Source: Pelagerythrobacter rhizovicinus
GTDB taxonomy: Bacteria; Pseudomonadota; Alphaproteobacteria; Sphingomonadales; Sphingomonadaceae
Direction of reading: 5' to 3'
Assembly: GCF_004135625.1 (NCBI RefSeq)
Contig: NZ_SDPV01000001.1
Span: 1,610,501-1,674,500, forward strand
DNA: 64,000 bases
Within the stretch, counting starts at the first letter, position 1. Every line of letters begins with the position of its first letter. Below the pieces are notes generated by a model. The model was given only the letters and a program-made list of their open reading frames with translations, searched no databases and had not been told where the DNA came from. Positions 16,704 through 24,326 of this stretch are shown piece after piece. The translations under genes were made by a program, and so were the position numbers.

Positions 16704-17117
16704 ATGTCCATTATCGAATCGCTAATCGGCCCGATCACCTCGATCATCGACAAGGTCATTCCCGACAAGGAAGCGCGGGCGAAGGCCAAGCTCGAGCTGC
16801 TCGCGCTCGAAGGCACGCACGAGTTGAAGCAGATCGAGGCGCGTCTCGCTGCAATCGTCGCCGAGGCCAATTCGCGCGATCCCTGGACCAGCCGTGCGCG
16901 GCCGAGCTTCCTCTATGTGATGTACGCGCTCATGCTCTTCGCGCTGCCGATGGGGATGATTTCCGCCGTCGACCCAGAGGCCGCGCAAAACGTGAGCGCC
17001 GGCATGACCGCCTACCTGCGCGCGTTGCCGACCGAGCTCTACACTCTCTTCGGCACCGGCTACCTCGGCTACACCGCCGCGCGCCAGTGGGGGAAGGCGA
17101 AGGGCGTCGACAGTTGA
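16704..17117 (+). CDS. GTA-type three-TM holin family protein
   Basis: A 137-residue protein. The N-terminal amphipathic/charged half (IESLIGPITSIIDKVIPDKE, KLELLALEGTHELKQIEARL, then ANSRDPWTSRARPSFLYVMY) and the hydrophobic segments LMLFALPMGMISAV and LYTLFGTGYLGYTAARQW match the holin family described for gene-transfer-agent release. The RDPWTSRARP stretch is characteristic. No endolysin or capsid gene is adjacent, so it is a solitary cargo gene, either GTA-linked or a prophage remnant. ATG 16704 is chosen because upstream codons lie in the promoter motif. Confidence 0.75.
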   Translation: MSIIESLIGPITSIIDKVIPDKEARAKAKLELLALEGTHELKQIEARLAAIVAEANSRDPWTSRARPSFLYVMYALMLFALPMGMISAVDPEAAQNVSAGMTAYLRALPTELYTLFGTGYLGYTAARQWGKAKGVDS

Positions 17118-17141
17118 GGCAGATGCGCTCGATCTTGCATT

Positions 17142-17159
17142 TGTACATTATCTTGTACA
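17142..17159 (+). promoter_or_regulatory. YefM-YoeB operator: paired TGTACA sites
   Basis: TGTACA occurs at 17142-17147 and again at 17154-17159, 12 bases centre to centre, just before the antitoxin gene. The known E. coli YefM-YoeB operator has two palindromes with exactly this TGTACA core and this spacing, so autorepression by the YefM-YoeB complex is strongly expected. Confidence 0.85.
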
Positions 17160-17183
17160 TATAGCTGCGCAAGGAGATCTGTC

Positions 17184-17438
17184 ATGGACGTGATGACCTA
17201 CAGCGACGCGCGCAAGAACCTGAAAAGCGTGATGGACAAGGTGGTCAGCGATTGCTCCGAGGTGATCGTCACCCGCCGCAATGGCGAAGCAGTGGTGATG
17301 GTCTCGCTGTCCGAATGGAACTCGATCATCGAAACCGAACACCTGCTCTCGAGTCCAGAGAATGCCAGGCGGCTGCGCGAAAGCATCGCCGAACTCGACC
17401 GCGGCGAAGGCGTCGAGCGCGAACTGATCCAGCCGTGA
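17184..17438 (+). CDS. yefM: Type II antitoxin YefM (Phd/YefM family)
   Basis: An 84-residue antitoxin. The N-terminal DNA-binding fold reads MDVMTYSDARKNLKSVMDKV and SEVIVTRRNGEAVVMVSLSE; the flexible C-terminal toxin-binding tail is RLRESIAELDRGEGVERELI. The ribosome binding site AAGGAG precedes the ATG. Its stop codon overlaps the toxin start (GTGA). The upstream double TGTACA site matches the YefM operator. Confidence 0.95.
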   Translation: MDVMTYSDARKNLKSVMDKVVSDCSEVIVTRRNGEAVVMVSLSEWNSIIETEHLLSSPENARRLRESIAELDRGEGVERELIQP

Positions 17439-17701
17439 GAGTGGTCTTCTCATCGCACGCGTGGGAAGATTATCGGCATTGGTGCGAGAACGATCGGAAA
17501 ATACTGTTGCGCCTGAATGGGCTGATCGAGGAATGCCGCAGGAATTCTTTCAAAGGATCAGGCAAACCCGAACCGCTTCGAGGCGAACTTGCTGGCCTCT
17601 GGTCACGCAGAATCAATCAAAAGGATCGCCTTGTCTATCGGGTCGCCGGGAAGCATCCTGATCAGCGACTGGAAATCCTTCAGTGCAGGGAGCACTACTA
17701 A
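17435..17701 (+). CDS. yoeB: Type II toxin YoeB (ribosome-dependent mRNA interferase)
   Basis: An 88-residue RelE-superfamily toxin. It matches YoeB along its whole length: [57 protein letters not shown] and the terminal CREHY. The catalytic set (Glu in KPEPL, Arg in KDRLVY, the penultimate His) is present, so it looks active. GTG 17435 overlaps the antitoxin stop and gives MRVVFSS. Confidence 0.95.
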   Translation: MRVVFSSHAWEDYRHWCENDRKILLRLNGLIEECRRNSFKGSGKPEPLRGELAGLWSRRINQKDRLVYRVAGKHPDQRLEILQCREHY

Positions 17702-17705
17702 ACCT

Positions 17706-18140
17706 GTGGCCAACACCGTCTATGTCCTCAACGGACCCAACCTCAACCTGCTCGGCATGCGCGAGCCGGAGATCTACGGCGCAGACACGCTCGACGACAT
17801 CGCCGCCATGCTCGACGACCGCGCCCGCGAGTTGGGCCTGGAGATCGAGATGCGCCAGTCGAACCATGAGGGGCATCTGGTCGACTGGCTGCACGAGGCG
17901 CAGGCCGAGGGAGCGAAGGCGGTGCTGCTCAACGCGGCGGCCTATACCCACACCTCGATCGCACTGCTCGATGCGATCAAGGCGATCCGCACTCCTGTGA
18001 TCGAAGTGCACCTCTCCGATCCCTCGACCCGCGAACCCTTCCGCCACCATTCCTATGTCGGCCTCGCGGCGGCGAAAACCGTCCAAGGCCTTGGCGCGCG
18101 CTCCTATCTGGTCGCACTGGAAGCCGTCGCGGAATTGTAA
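17706..18140 (+). CDS. aroQ: 3-dehydroquinate dehydratase, type II
   Basis: A 144-residue enzyme of the shikimate pathway (3-dehydroquinate to 3-dehydroshikimate). Signatures are [17 protein letters not shown] with the flexible active-site loop and its Tyr, [25 protein letters not shown] and [19 protein letters not shown] with the catalytic His. The GTG at 17706 gives [12 protein letters not shown]. It is followed by accB-accC, a common alphaproteobacterial order. Confidence 0.95.
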   Translation: MANTVYVLNGPNLNLLGMREPEIYGADTLDDIAAMLDDRARELGLEIEMRQSNHEGHLVDWLHEAQAEGAKAVLLNAAAYTHTSIALLDAIKAIRTPVIEVHLSDPSTREPFRHHSYVGLAAAKTVQGLGARSYLVALEAVAEL

Positions 18141-18217
18141 CTTCGCCGCCGCCCACCCCTTGCCAGTCCGGCCCGAGCCGCGCATAGGCGTCCGCCTGTA
18201 GCGAACAAGGGTTGTTT

Positions 18218-18703
18218 ATGGCCGAAAACAAAGGCAGCGCCGGGCGCAAGTCCGGCATGGACGTCGATACCGGTCTGGTCCGCGAACTGGCCGAACTGCT
18301 CGCCGAAACCGGGCTGACCGAGATCGAAGTGGAAGACGGCGACCGCAAGGTTCGCGTCGCACGCGGCGGCACGGCCGCGGCGCCGATGGCCTACTCGGCG
18401 CCCCCTCCGGCCGCAGCGCCTGCTCCTGTCGCTGCGCCGGGAGAGGCCGTCGCTGCGCAGGACGATCATGCCGGCGCGCTCAAGTCGCCGATGGTCGGCA
18501 CCGCCTATCTCGCGGCCGAGCCGGGCGCCGATCCCTTCGTCAAGGTCGGTGACAGCGTGAAGCAGGGCGATACCCTGCTGATCGTCGAAGCGATGAAGGT
18601 GATGAACCCGATCACCGCCGACAAGTCCGGCACGATCAAGGCGATCCTGGTTGAAAACGCGCAGCCGGTCGAGTTCGACCAGCCCCTGATCGTCATCGCC
18701 TGA
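18218..18703 (+). CDS. accB: Biotin carboxyl carrier protein of acetyl-CoA carboxylase
   Basis: A 161-residue biotin carrier. The N-terminal domain ([19 protein letters not shown]) leads to an Ala/Pro linker at about 55-80, then the biotinyl domain [17 protein letters not shown] with EAMKVMNP, whose Lys is biotinylated. ATG 18218 is preferred to a TTG two codons earlier. It is followed 3 bases later by accC; together they supply malonyl-CoA for fatty acids. Confidence 0.97.
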   Translation: MAENKGSAGRKSGMDVDTGLVRELAELLAETGLTEIEVEDGDRKVRVARGGTAAAPMAYSAPPPAAAPAPVAAPGEAVAAQDDHAGALKSPMVGTAYLAAEPGADPFVKVGDSVKQGDTLLIVEAMKVMNPITADKSGTIKAILVENAQPVEFDQPLIVIA

Positions 18704-18706
18704 GCC

Positions 18707-20059
18707 ATGAGTATTTCACGCATCCTGATCGCCAACCGCGGCGAGATCGCGCTGCGTATTCACCGCGCGGCGCACGAAATGGGGATCGAGACGGTCGCGG
18801 TTCACTCGACCGCGGATGCCGATGCGATGCACGTGCGGCTCGCCGATCATGCGGTGTGCATCGGCCCCCCGCCGGCCGCCGACAGCTATCTCAACGTCGC
18901 GGCGATCATCTCGGCGGCGGAGATCTCGCAGGCCGACGCGATCCATCCCGGCTACGGCTTCCTTTCGGAGAACGCCAAGTTCGCCGAGATCGTCGAGGCG
19001 CACGATATCGCCTGGATCGGCCCCAAGCCCGAGCATATCCGCACCATGGGCGACAAGGTCGAGGCGAAGCGCACCGCCGGTGCGCTGGGCCTTCCCCTCG
19101 TCCCCGGTTCCGACGGTGCGGTTTCCGACTATGACGAGGCGCGGCGGATCGCCGCCGAAATCGGCTATCCCGTCATCATCAAGGCCGCGAGCGGCGGCGG
19201 CGGGCGCGGGATGAAGGTCTGCGCCGCCGAGGATCAGCTCGAAACGCTGATGAAGCAGGCCGGGAACGAGGCGAAATCCGCGTTCGGCGATGCCACAGTC
19301 TATATCGAGAAATACCTCGGCAATCCGCGCCACATCGAGTTCCAGGTATTCGGCGACGGGCGCGGCAACGCGATCCATCTGGGCGAGCGCGACTGCTCGC
19401 TCCAGCGCCGCCACCAGAAGGTGCTCGAGGAAGCGCCTTCCCCCGTGCTCACGCCCGAAGAGCGCGACCGCATGGGTGCGATCTGTGCCGATGCCATGGC
19501 CCAGATGGGCTATCGCGGCGCGGGCACGATCGAGTTCCTGTGGGAAGACGGCGAGTTCTACTTCATCGAGATGAACACCCGCCTGCAGGTCGAGCATCCG
19601 GTGACCGAGATGATCACCGGCATCGATCTCGTGCGCGAGCAGATCCGCATTGCCGACGGCAAGGACCTGTCGTGCCGGCAGGAAGACATCGAGTTCAAGG
19701 GCCACGCGATCGAGTGCCGCATCAATGCGGAAGACCCGTTCACCTTCGCCCCCTCGCCCGGCAAGGTGAACTACTATCACGCTGCGGGCGGCATGCACGT
19801 GCGCGTCGATAGCGGGCTCTATGCTGGCTATTCGATCCCGCCGTATTACGACAGCATGATCGCCAAGCTGATCGTCTACGGCCGCAACCGTGAACGCTGC
19901 ATCATGCGCCTCCGCCGTGCGCTCGAAGAAATGGTGGTCGAAGGCGTGAAGACCTCGATCCCGCTCCACCAGGAACTGATCAAGCAGCCGGATGTGCTGA
20001 ACGGCGACTACTCGATCAAATGGCTCGAGGAATGGCTGAAGGAGCGGGAGGCCGAGTAG
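18707..20059 (+). CDS. accC: Acetyl-CoA carboxylase, biotin carboxylase subunit
   Basis: A 450-residue ATP-grasp enzyme that carboxylates biotin on AccB. Landmarks are [20 protein letters not shown] (N-terminal domain), [14 protein letters not shown], the ATP loop [33 protein letters not shown], the catalytic [15 protein letters not shown] and the C-terminal domain ending [14 protein letters not shown]. Length is standard. Confidence 0.98.
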   Translation: MSISRILIANRGEIALRIHRAAHEMGIETVAVHSTADADAMHVRLADHAVCIGPPPAADSYLNVAAIISAAEISQADAIHPGYGFLSENAKFAEIVEAHDIAWIGPKPEHIRTMGDKVEAKRTAGALGLPLVPGSDGAVSDYDEARRIAAEIGYPVIIKAASGGGGRGMKVCAAEDQLETLMKQAGNEAKSAFGDATVYIEKYLGNPRHIEFQVFGDGRGNAIHLGERDCSLQRRHQKVLEEAPSPVLTPEERDRMGAICADAMAQMGYRGAGTIEFLWEDGEFYFIEMNTRLQVEHPVTEMITGIDLVREQIRIADGKDLSCRQEDIEFKGHAIECRINAEDPFTFAPSPGKVNYYHAAGGMHVRVDSGLYAGYSIPPYYDSMIAKLIVYGRNRERCIMRLRRALEEMVVEGVKTSIPLHQELIKQPDVLNGDYSIKWLEEWLKEREAE

Positions 20060-20068
20060 CCTGATAAA

Positions 20069-20132
20069 ATCCTCCCCATTTTGCGAAGCCAAATGGGGAG
20101 GTGGCAGTCGCCGCAGGCGACTGACGGAGGGG
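20069..20132 (+). repeat. Palindromic REP-like repeat, copy 1
   Basis: Two hairpins in series: ATCCTCCCCATTT...AAATGGGGAGG, then a GTCGCC/GGCGAC stem, ending ACGGAGGGG. Two further copies lie at 20494-20562 (inverted) and 20576-20640 (direct). The terminal GGAGGGG is placed as the ribosome binding site of the GTG at 20136. Confidence 0.9.
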
Positions 20133-20135
20133 AAA

Positions 20136-20493
20136 GTGCCACGCGCAAAGCGCATTCGGGACATCAGCAAGGCGCGTGCGCTCCGCGCCGAGATGAGCTT
20201 GCCCGAAGTGCTTTTGTGGCAGGAACTGCGCCGGAAGGCCTGGCGATGTCAGATTTCGGCGGCAGCATCCTATGGGCCGCTACGTTCTCGATTTCTACGT
20301 TGCCTCTTCGAAACTTGCCATCGAGATCGATGGCGAAGCGCACGACATGGGCGATCGTCCGGAGCGCGATACTGCCCGCGACGAGTGGCTACGCGGGCAA
20401 GGCATTGAGGTTGTGCGCATTCCGGCGAGTGAGGTTCTGCGCGATGCTAAGGAGGTTGCGGACTCGATCGTTCGCTACTGCCTCGGCAAGTAA
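20136..20493 (+). pseudogene. DUF559-family endonuclease-like gene, frameshifted
   Basis: The first frame from GTG 20136 gives MPRAKRIRDISKARALRAEM and LPEVLLWQELRRKAW. The second frame gives RFRRQHPMGRYVLDFYVASS, KLAIEIDGEAHD and RGQGIEVVRIPASEVL. Together they make one full DUF559 protein (Vsr-like nuclease fold) of about 118 residues. The break is a single extra base near 20244: removing one C reads KAWDVRFRRQHPMG. Either a recent frameshift or a sequencing error. The gene is bracketed by inverted copies of a palindromic repeat and takes its ribosome binding site from the left copy. Confidence 0.8.
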
Positions 20494-20562
20494 CCCCTCC
20501 ACCACCGCCCTGCGGGCGGCGGTCCCCCTCCCCATTTGCACTGCGTGAAAATGGGGAGGATC
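20494..20562 (-). repeat. Palindromic REP-like repeat, copy 2 (inverted)
   Basis: The same unit as at 20069-20132, in opposite orientation and beginning immediately after the DUF559 stop codon, so the gene lies between inverted repeats. The second hairpin is GCCGCCC/GGGCGG-like rather than GTCGCC/GGCGAC, showing compensating changes that keep the stem. Confidence 0.88.
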
Positions 20563-20575
20563 CGAACTGCGAGTG

Positions 20576-20640
20576 ATCCTCCCCATTTTGCGAAGCCAAA
20601 TGGGGAGGTGGCGCCCGCCGCAGGCGGGTGACGGAGGGGG
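20576..20640 (+). repeat. Palindromic REP-like repeat, copy 3 (direct)
   Basis: A third copy, in the same orientation as copy 1 and nearly identical in the first hairpin (ATCCTCCCCATTTTGCGAAG). The second stem is GCCCGCC/GGCGGGT. It ends exactly at the stop codon of the convergent Lrp-family gene and may act as its terminator. Confidence 0.88.
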
Positions 20641-21105
20641 CTACTCCAACGGCACCCCAGGCTCATGCTTCGCTGTGCGGATCGTCAGCGAGGTCTTCAC
20701 GCTGGCCACGTTGGGCGCAGGGGTCAGCTTGCTGGTCAGGAATTCCTGAAAGCTCTGAAGATCGCGGCTGACGATCTTCAGGATGAAGTCGATCTCGCCG
20801 TTGAGCATGTGGCATTCGCGCACTTCGGGGAGGCCGCGCATATGCTCCTCGAATTCGCGCAGCGCGTCTTCGGCCTGGCTCTTGAGGCTAACCATGGCGA
20901 ACACGGTGATCGCGAAGCCCAGCTTCGATGCGTCGAGCTCCGCGTGGTAGCCCTTGATGACGCCTTCTTCCTCGAGCGCGCGGACGCGGCGCAGGCACGG
21001 CGGTGCCGTTAGGCCGACGCGGTGCGCGAGCTCGACGTTGGTCACGCGCCCCTCGTTCTGCAGCTCGGCCAGCAAACGCCGGTCAATGTCGTCCAGATTC
21101 GCCAT
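20641..21105 (-). CDS. Lrp/AsnC-family transcriptional regulator
   Basis: A 154-residue regulator. The N-terminal winged HTH covers about 1-60 (LDDIDRRLLAELQNEGRVTN, LAHRVGLTAPPCLRRVRALE) and the C-terminal RAM ligand domain about 70-145 (VFAMVSLKSQAEDALREFE, VRECHMLNGEIDFILKIVSR). These proteins form octamers that respond to amino acids. ATG 21105 is preferred over a TTG five codons earlier. No amino-acid gene is adjacent, so the effector is unknown. The stop codon abuts a palindromic repeat. Confidence 0.92.
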   Translation of the reverse strand: MANLDDIDRRLLAELQNEGRVTNVELAHRVGLTAPPCLRRVRALEEEGVIKGYHAELDASKLGFAITVFAMVSLKSQAEDALREFEEHMRGLPEVRECHMLNGEIDFILKIVSRDLQSFQEFLTSKLTPAPNVASVKTSLTIRTAKHEPGVPLE

Positions 21106-21318
21106 TGTGGGTGCCCCCAACGGACCCCGCGCGCGGACGCACGGTACGTAATGAACTAAACTGGCCCCATCGTCACCAGTTGGCTAATTTTATTAGCATT
21201 GCCAGCAATTGTCCCGCTTTGCAACGCGCTCTGCACGCCGCTGCCGCCCGCGGTGGAAAGTGGTAGAACGGTGCGTTCCCGGAACGCCTTCGGGCGCTTA
21301 TATGTTGCCGTAGGATCC

Positions 21319-23016
21319 ATGCAGTTCGACGATCGCCTTGCCACAGTGCTGCGCCACCGCGCGAGCGACGGACGTGCCGCGCGCACGCAGTTCCGGCAGT
21401 TGCTCGACCTGCTCGGCGCCCGGCGCGACGGCCATGACCGCAACCTGCTCTCCGCCGCGTGGCTGCGTCTCGGCGCCTTGGGCGAGACTGTTCCGGCAAC
21501 CGACCGCGCCGCGATGATTCGCGACACCGGCTGGCGCTTCCGCAATCCCGAGCTTGCCGCCCATCTGGCTGAGGACGAACCGGAGGTGGCCGCCGCCGCG
21601 CTCGCCCGGGCCGATTTGACCGAAGACGACTGGGAGGCGCTGATCCCGCGCCTGCCGATTCGCGCGCGCGGCTTCCTCCGGCTACGCAGCGGCCTTCCGC
21701 CGCGGGCGGGGGAACTGCTCGATCGGCTCGGCATACACGATCGCGGGCTCCCGGTCCCGGACCCCGTCGCGCTGCGCCAGGAAGAGCGCGCGCACCCACC
21801 GCAGCGCGAGCCGCTCGAGCTCAACGTTCCCGCAAACGACGGCGGCGATGTCGCGCCCGAGGAGGAGAGCGCGATCGGAGCGCTCGTCAAGCGAATCGAG
21901 GCGTTCCAGCGCGCCCGCGCCGAGAGCGGCTCGACCGATACATCCCCTCGCCTGCCGCTAGGCGAGCAGGAGGAGCCTGCGCGGCCGCCACTGATGGGCT
22001 TCGGGTTCACCACCGACAGCAACGGACGCGTCGACTGGGCCGAGCCGCGCGTCGCGCCGATGGTGGTGGGGACTGTGCTGGCAACGGATGAGATTCGCCA
22101 TGCGTTGAAGACCTGCCTGCGGGTCGATCGGGCACCGGTCGAGTTGCGCGGCGCTCCGCAGATCGCGGGAGAATGGGTGGTCGACGCCGCGCCGCGCTTC
22201 ACCGTGCCGGGAGGGCGGTTCTACGGTCTGGCAGGCAAGTTCCGACGTCCCGCACCGCACGCGATCCCGGATGCGGTCCCCGACGCCGCGCGCGAGGCGG
22301 ACCGTATCCGCCAGCTGCTTCACGAACTGCGCACTCCGGTCAACGCGATCCAGGGGTTCGCGGAGGTCATCCAGCAGCAGGTCTTCGGACCCGTACCCCA
22401 CGAGTATCGTGCGCTTGCCGCCAATATCGCCGCCGACAGCGCGCGGATGCTCGCCGGCTTCGACGAACTCGACCGGCTCGCGCGGCTGGAAACAGGCGCG
22501 ATCGAGCCGCTCGAAGGCGATTGCGACTTCGCGCTCCTGTGCCACGGGCTGGCGAAGCAGCTCGAAGGCGTCCTGGCGCCGCGCATGGCGGGTTTCGAAA
22601 CGGACATTCCCCGCTCGCCGCTGGTCGTGCCAATGGCGCTGCGCGAGGGGGAAGCGCTGGCCTGGCGGCTGTTCGCCACGCTCGCGACCTCGCTCGGTGC
22701 GGGAGAGACGGTGGAACTCGCGATGCGTGCCGAAGGCGGCGCGATGGCGCTTACCGCGACACTACCCGCCGCACTCGCCGCCGAGGACGACGTGTTCACC
22801 GCTTCGCTGCACGCCGCGCCGGGTACATTGAGCGCGGGAATGTTCGGCGCCGGCTTCGCCCTGCGCCTTGTCAGGGCCGAGGCGCGCGCCGCGGGGGGGG
22901 ATCTCGAACATGTGGACGAGCGGTTGCGGCTCACATTGCCGCTCTTGACCGCCGCCAGGGGCGATCCTAGCCCCGATCCGACCCGCCAAGAAAGGCGACG
23001 ACCGCAAGCGCGCTGA
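21319..23016 (+). CDS. Histidine-kinase-like sensor with degenerate ATPase domain
   Basis: A 565-residue soluble protein. About 320 N-terminal residues are unrecognised (helical repeats followed by a PAS-size region around FTVPGGRFYGLAG). Then comes a HisKA dimerisation motif LLHELRTPVNAIQGFAEV with His335. The C-terminal domain is in the HATPase position and has a G2-like GMFGAGFALRLVRAEARAAG, but the N-box Asn and the DxGxG box are not visible. It may be a phosphotransfer or pseudokinase scaffold rather than an active kinase. No response regulator is adjacent. ATG 21319 is chosen because the upstream extension is not protein-like. Confidence 0.7.
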   Translation: MQFDDRLATVLRHRASDGRAARTQFRQLLDLLGARRDGHDRNLLSAAWLRLGALGETVPATDRAAMIRDTGWRFRNPELAAHLAEDEPEVAAAALARADLTEDDWEALIPRLPIRARGFLRLRSGLPPRAGELLDRLGIHDRGLPVPDPVALRQEERAHPPQREPLELNVPANDGGDVAPEEESAIGALVKRIEAFQRARAESGSTDTSPRLPLGEQEEPARPPLMGFGFTTDSNGRVDWAEPRVAPMVVGTVLATDEIRHALKTCLRVDRAPVELRGAPQIAGEWVVDAAPRFTVPGGRFYGLAGKFRRPAPHAIPDAVPDAAREADRIRQLLHELRTPVNAIQGFAEVIQQQVFGPVPHEYRALAANIAADSARMLAGFDELDRLARLETGAIEPLEGDCDFALLCHGLAKQLEGVLAPRMAGFETDIPRSPLVVPMALREGEALAWRLFATLATSLGAGETVELAMRAEGGAMALTATLPAALAAEDDVFTASLHAAPGTLSAGMFGAGFALRLVRAEARAAGGDLEHVDERLRLTLPLLTAARGDPSPDPTRQERRRPQAR

Positions 23017-23048
23017 ACGATGCGGCCCTCGCGTCTGGAGTGCAGCGC

Positions 23049-24047
23049 TTGAGCCAGCCCAAGACCTCCCCGCCCCCGCCCGGTTCCAGGGCGCGCTTCG
23101 CAAGCGATTTCGGACGGCGCGTCATTCTTACCGTCGACACGGAAGAGGAGTTCGACTGGAGCGGCCCCTTCACCCGCGACCGGCACGGGCTCGACCACCT
23201 GCCGCGCCTGCGCAATTTTCAGGAGTTCTGCGAAGGCCTCGGCGTCGTGCCCAGCTACCTGGTCGACTGGCCGATCGCCACCTCGGCGCTCGCGAAGGAC
23301 ATTCTCGCCACGCCGCTCGCGAACGGGAGGGCGGAAGTGGGCATCCAACTTCATCCTTGGGTCAACCCTCCGTTCGAAGAGGAAGTGAACGAACGCAACT
23401 CGTTCGCCGGCAATCTTCCGCCGGACATCGAGCGTGCGAAGTTCCTGCGCCTGCGGGACGCCATTGCCGAGAACTTCGGCGTCAGCCCCCAGCTCTATCG
23501 GGCGGGACGTTACGGCTTCGGCCCGGCAACCGCCGAACTGCTGCGCGAAGCTGGCGTCGGCGTCGATACCTCTTTCCGGCCGCTGTTCGACTACAGCGAC
23601 CGGCACGGCCCCGACTACAGCGGATATCCGCTCGAGCCGTTCTGGCTAGACGGGGAGATGTCGGTGCTCGAGCTGCCGCTGACCACGGTGTATTGGGGCA
23701 TGCTGCGGCGACAGGGGCGCCTGCTGCACCCGATGATCTCGCGCATGCCGCGCATGAGCGGCGTCTTCGCAAAGCTCGGCCTGCTCGAACGCATTCCGTT
23801 GACGCCAGAGGGAACCTCGATCGACGAGGCGATCCGCGCACTCGACATGGCGCTCGACGACCGGCTGCCACTGATCGTACTGTCATTCCACAGCCCCTCG
23901 CTCGCGCCGGGCTACACCTCGTACGTCGAAACCGACGCCGATCTCGACGCGCTCTACGATTGGTTCCGGGCGGTTTACGCCTATCTTGGCCAGCACGGCG
24001 TGAAACCCACGAGCGTGGCGGAGATCATGCGTTCGGTAGAAACGTAG
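23049..24047 (+). CDS. Polysaccharide deacetylase family protein
   Basis: A protein of about 332 residues. The NodB-like core begins ILTVDTEEEFDWSGPF (the Asp of VDTE is the expected catalytic/metal residue) and continues with VGIQLHPWVNPPFEEE (a metal His), YRAGRYGFGPATAELL, and VLSFHSPSLAPGYTSYVETD near the end. It resembles WalW-type proteins found with sugar-polymer genes and probably de-N-acetylates a surface glycan. No signal peptide. TTG 23049 has TGGAG 8 bases upstream; GTG 23040 is the alternative. Confidence 0.8.
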   Translation: MSQPKTSPPPPGSRARFASDFGRRVILTVDTEEEFDWSGPFTRDRHGLDHLPRLRNFQEFCEGLGVVPSYLVDWPIATSALAKDILATPLANGRAEVGIQLHPWVNPPFEEEVNERNSFAGNLPPDIERAKFLRLRDAIAENFGVSPQLYRAGRYGFGPATAELLREAGVGVDTSFRPLFDYSDRHGPDYSGYPLEPFWLDGEMSVLELPLTTVYWGMLRRQGRLLHPMISRMPRMSGVFAKLGLLERIPLTPEGTSIDEAIRALDMALDDRLPLIVLSFHSPSLAPGYTSYVETDADLDALYDWFRAVYAYLGQHGVKPTSVAEIMRSVET

Positions 24048-24108
24048 TAAGCCATCTTGCCACCCGCGGGGCCACAAGCTAGGCGCGACACGCTGAAACG
24101 GTATCCAT

Positions 24109-24182
24109 GGGCCTGTAGCTCAGTTGGTTAGAGCTGGCCGCTCATAACGGCTAGGTCGCGGGTTCGAGTCCTGCCGGGCCCA
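24109..24182 (+). tRNA. tRNA with CAT anticodon (Met or lysidine-modified Ile2)
   Basis: Acceptor GGGCCTG pairs with CGGGCCC (24175-24181), the D arm is GCTC...GAGC, the anticodon loop is CTCATAA giving CAT, the T arm is GCGGG-TTCGAGT-CCTGC and the discriminator is A24182. The next bases are CCG, so CCA is not genomically encoded. The body, especially the anticodon-stem/variable region GGCTAGGTCGC, looks to me closer to bacterial tRNA-Ile2 (needing TilS) than to elongator Met, but I cannot settle identity by eye. Confidence 0.9.
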
Positions 24183-24207
24183 CCGGATGCCGGGATGCCA
24201 CAAGGGT

Positions 24208-24284
<77 letters not shown>

Positions 24285-24326
24285 GCATTTTGTGACTCGC
24301 GAGTGTCCCGGGGACCTCCGGCCAAA

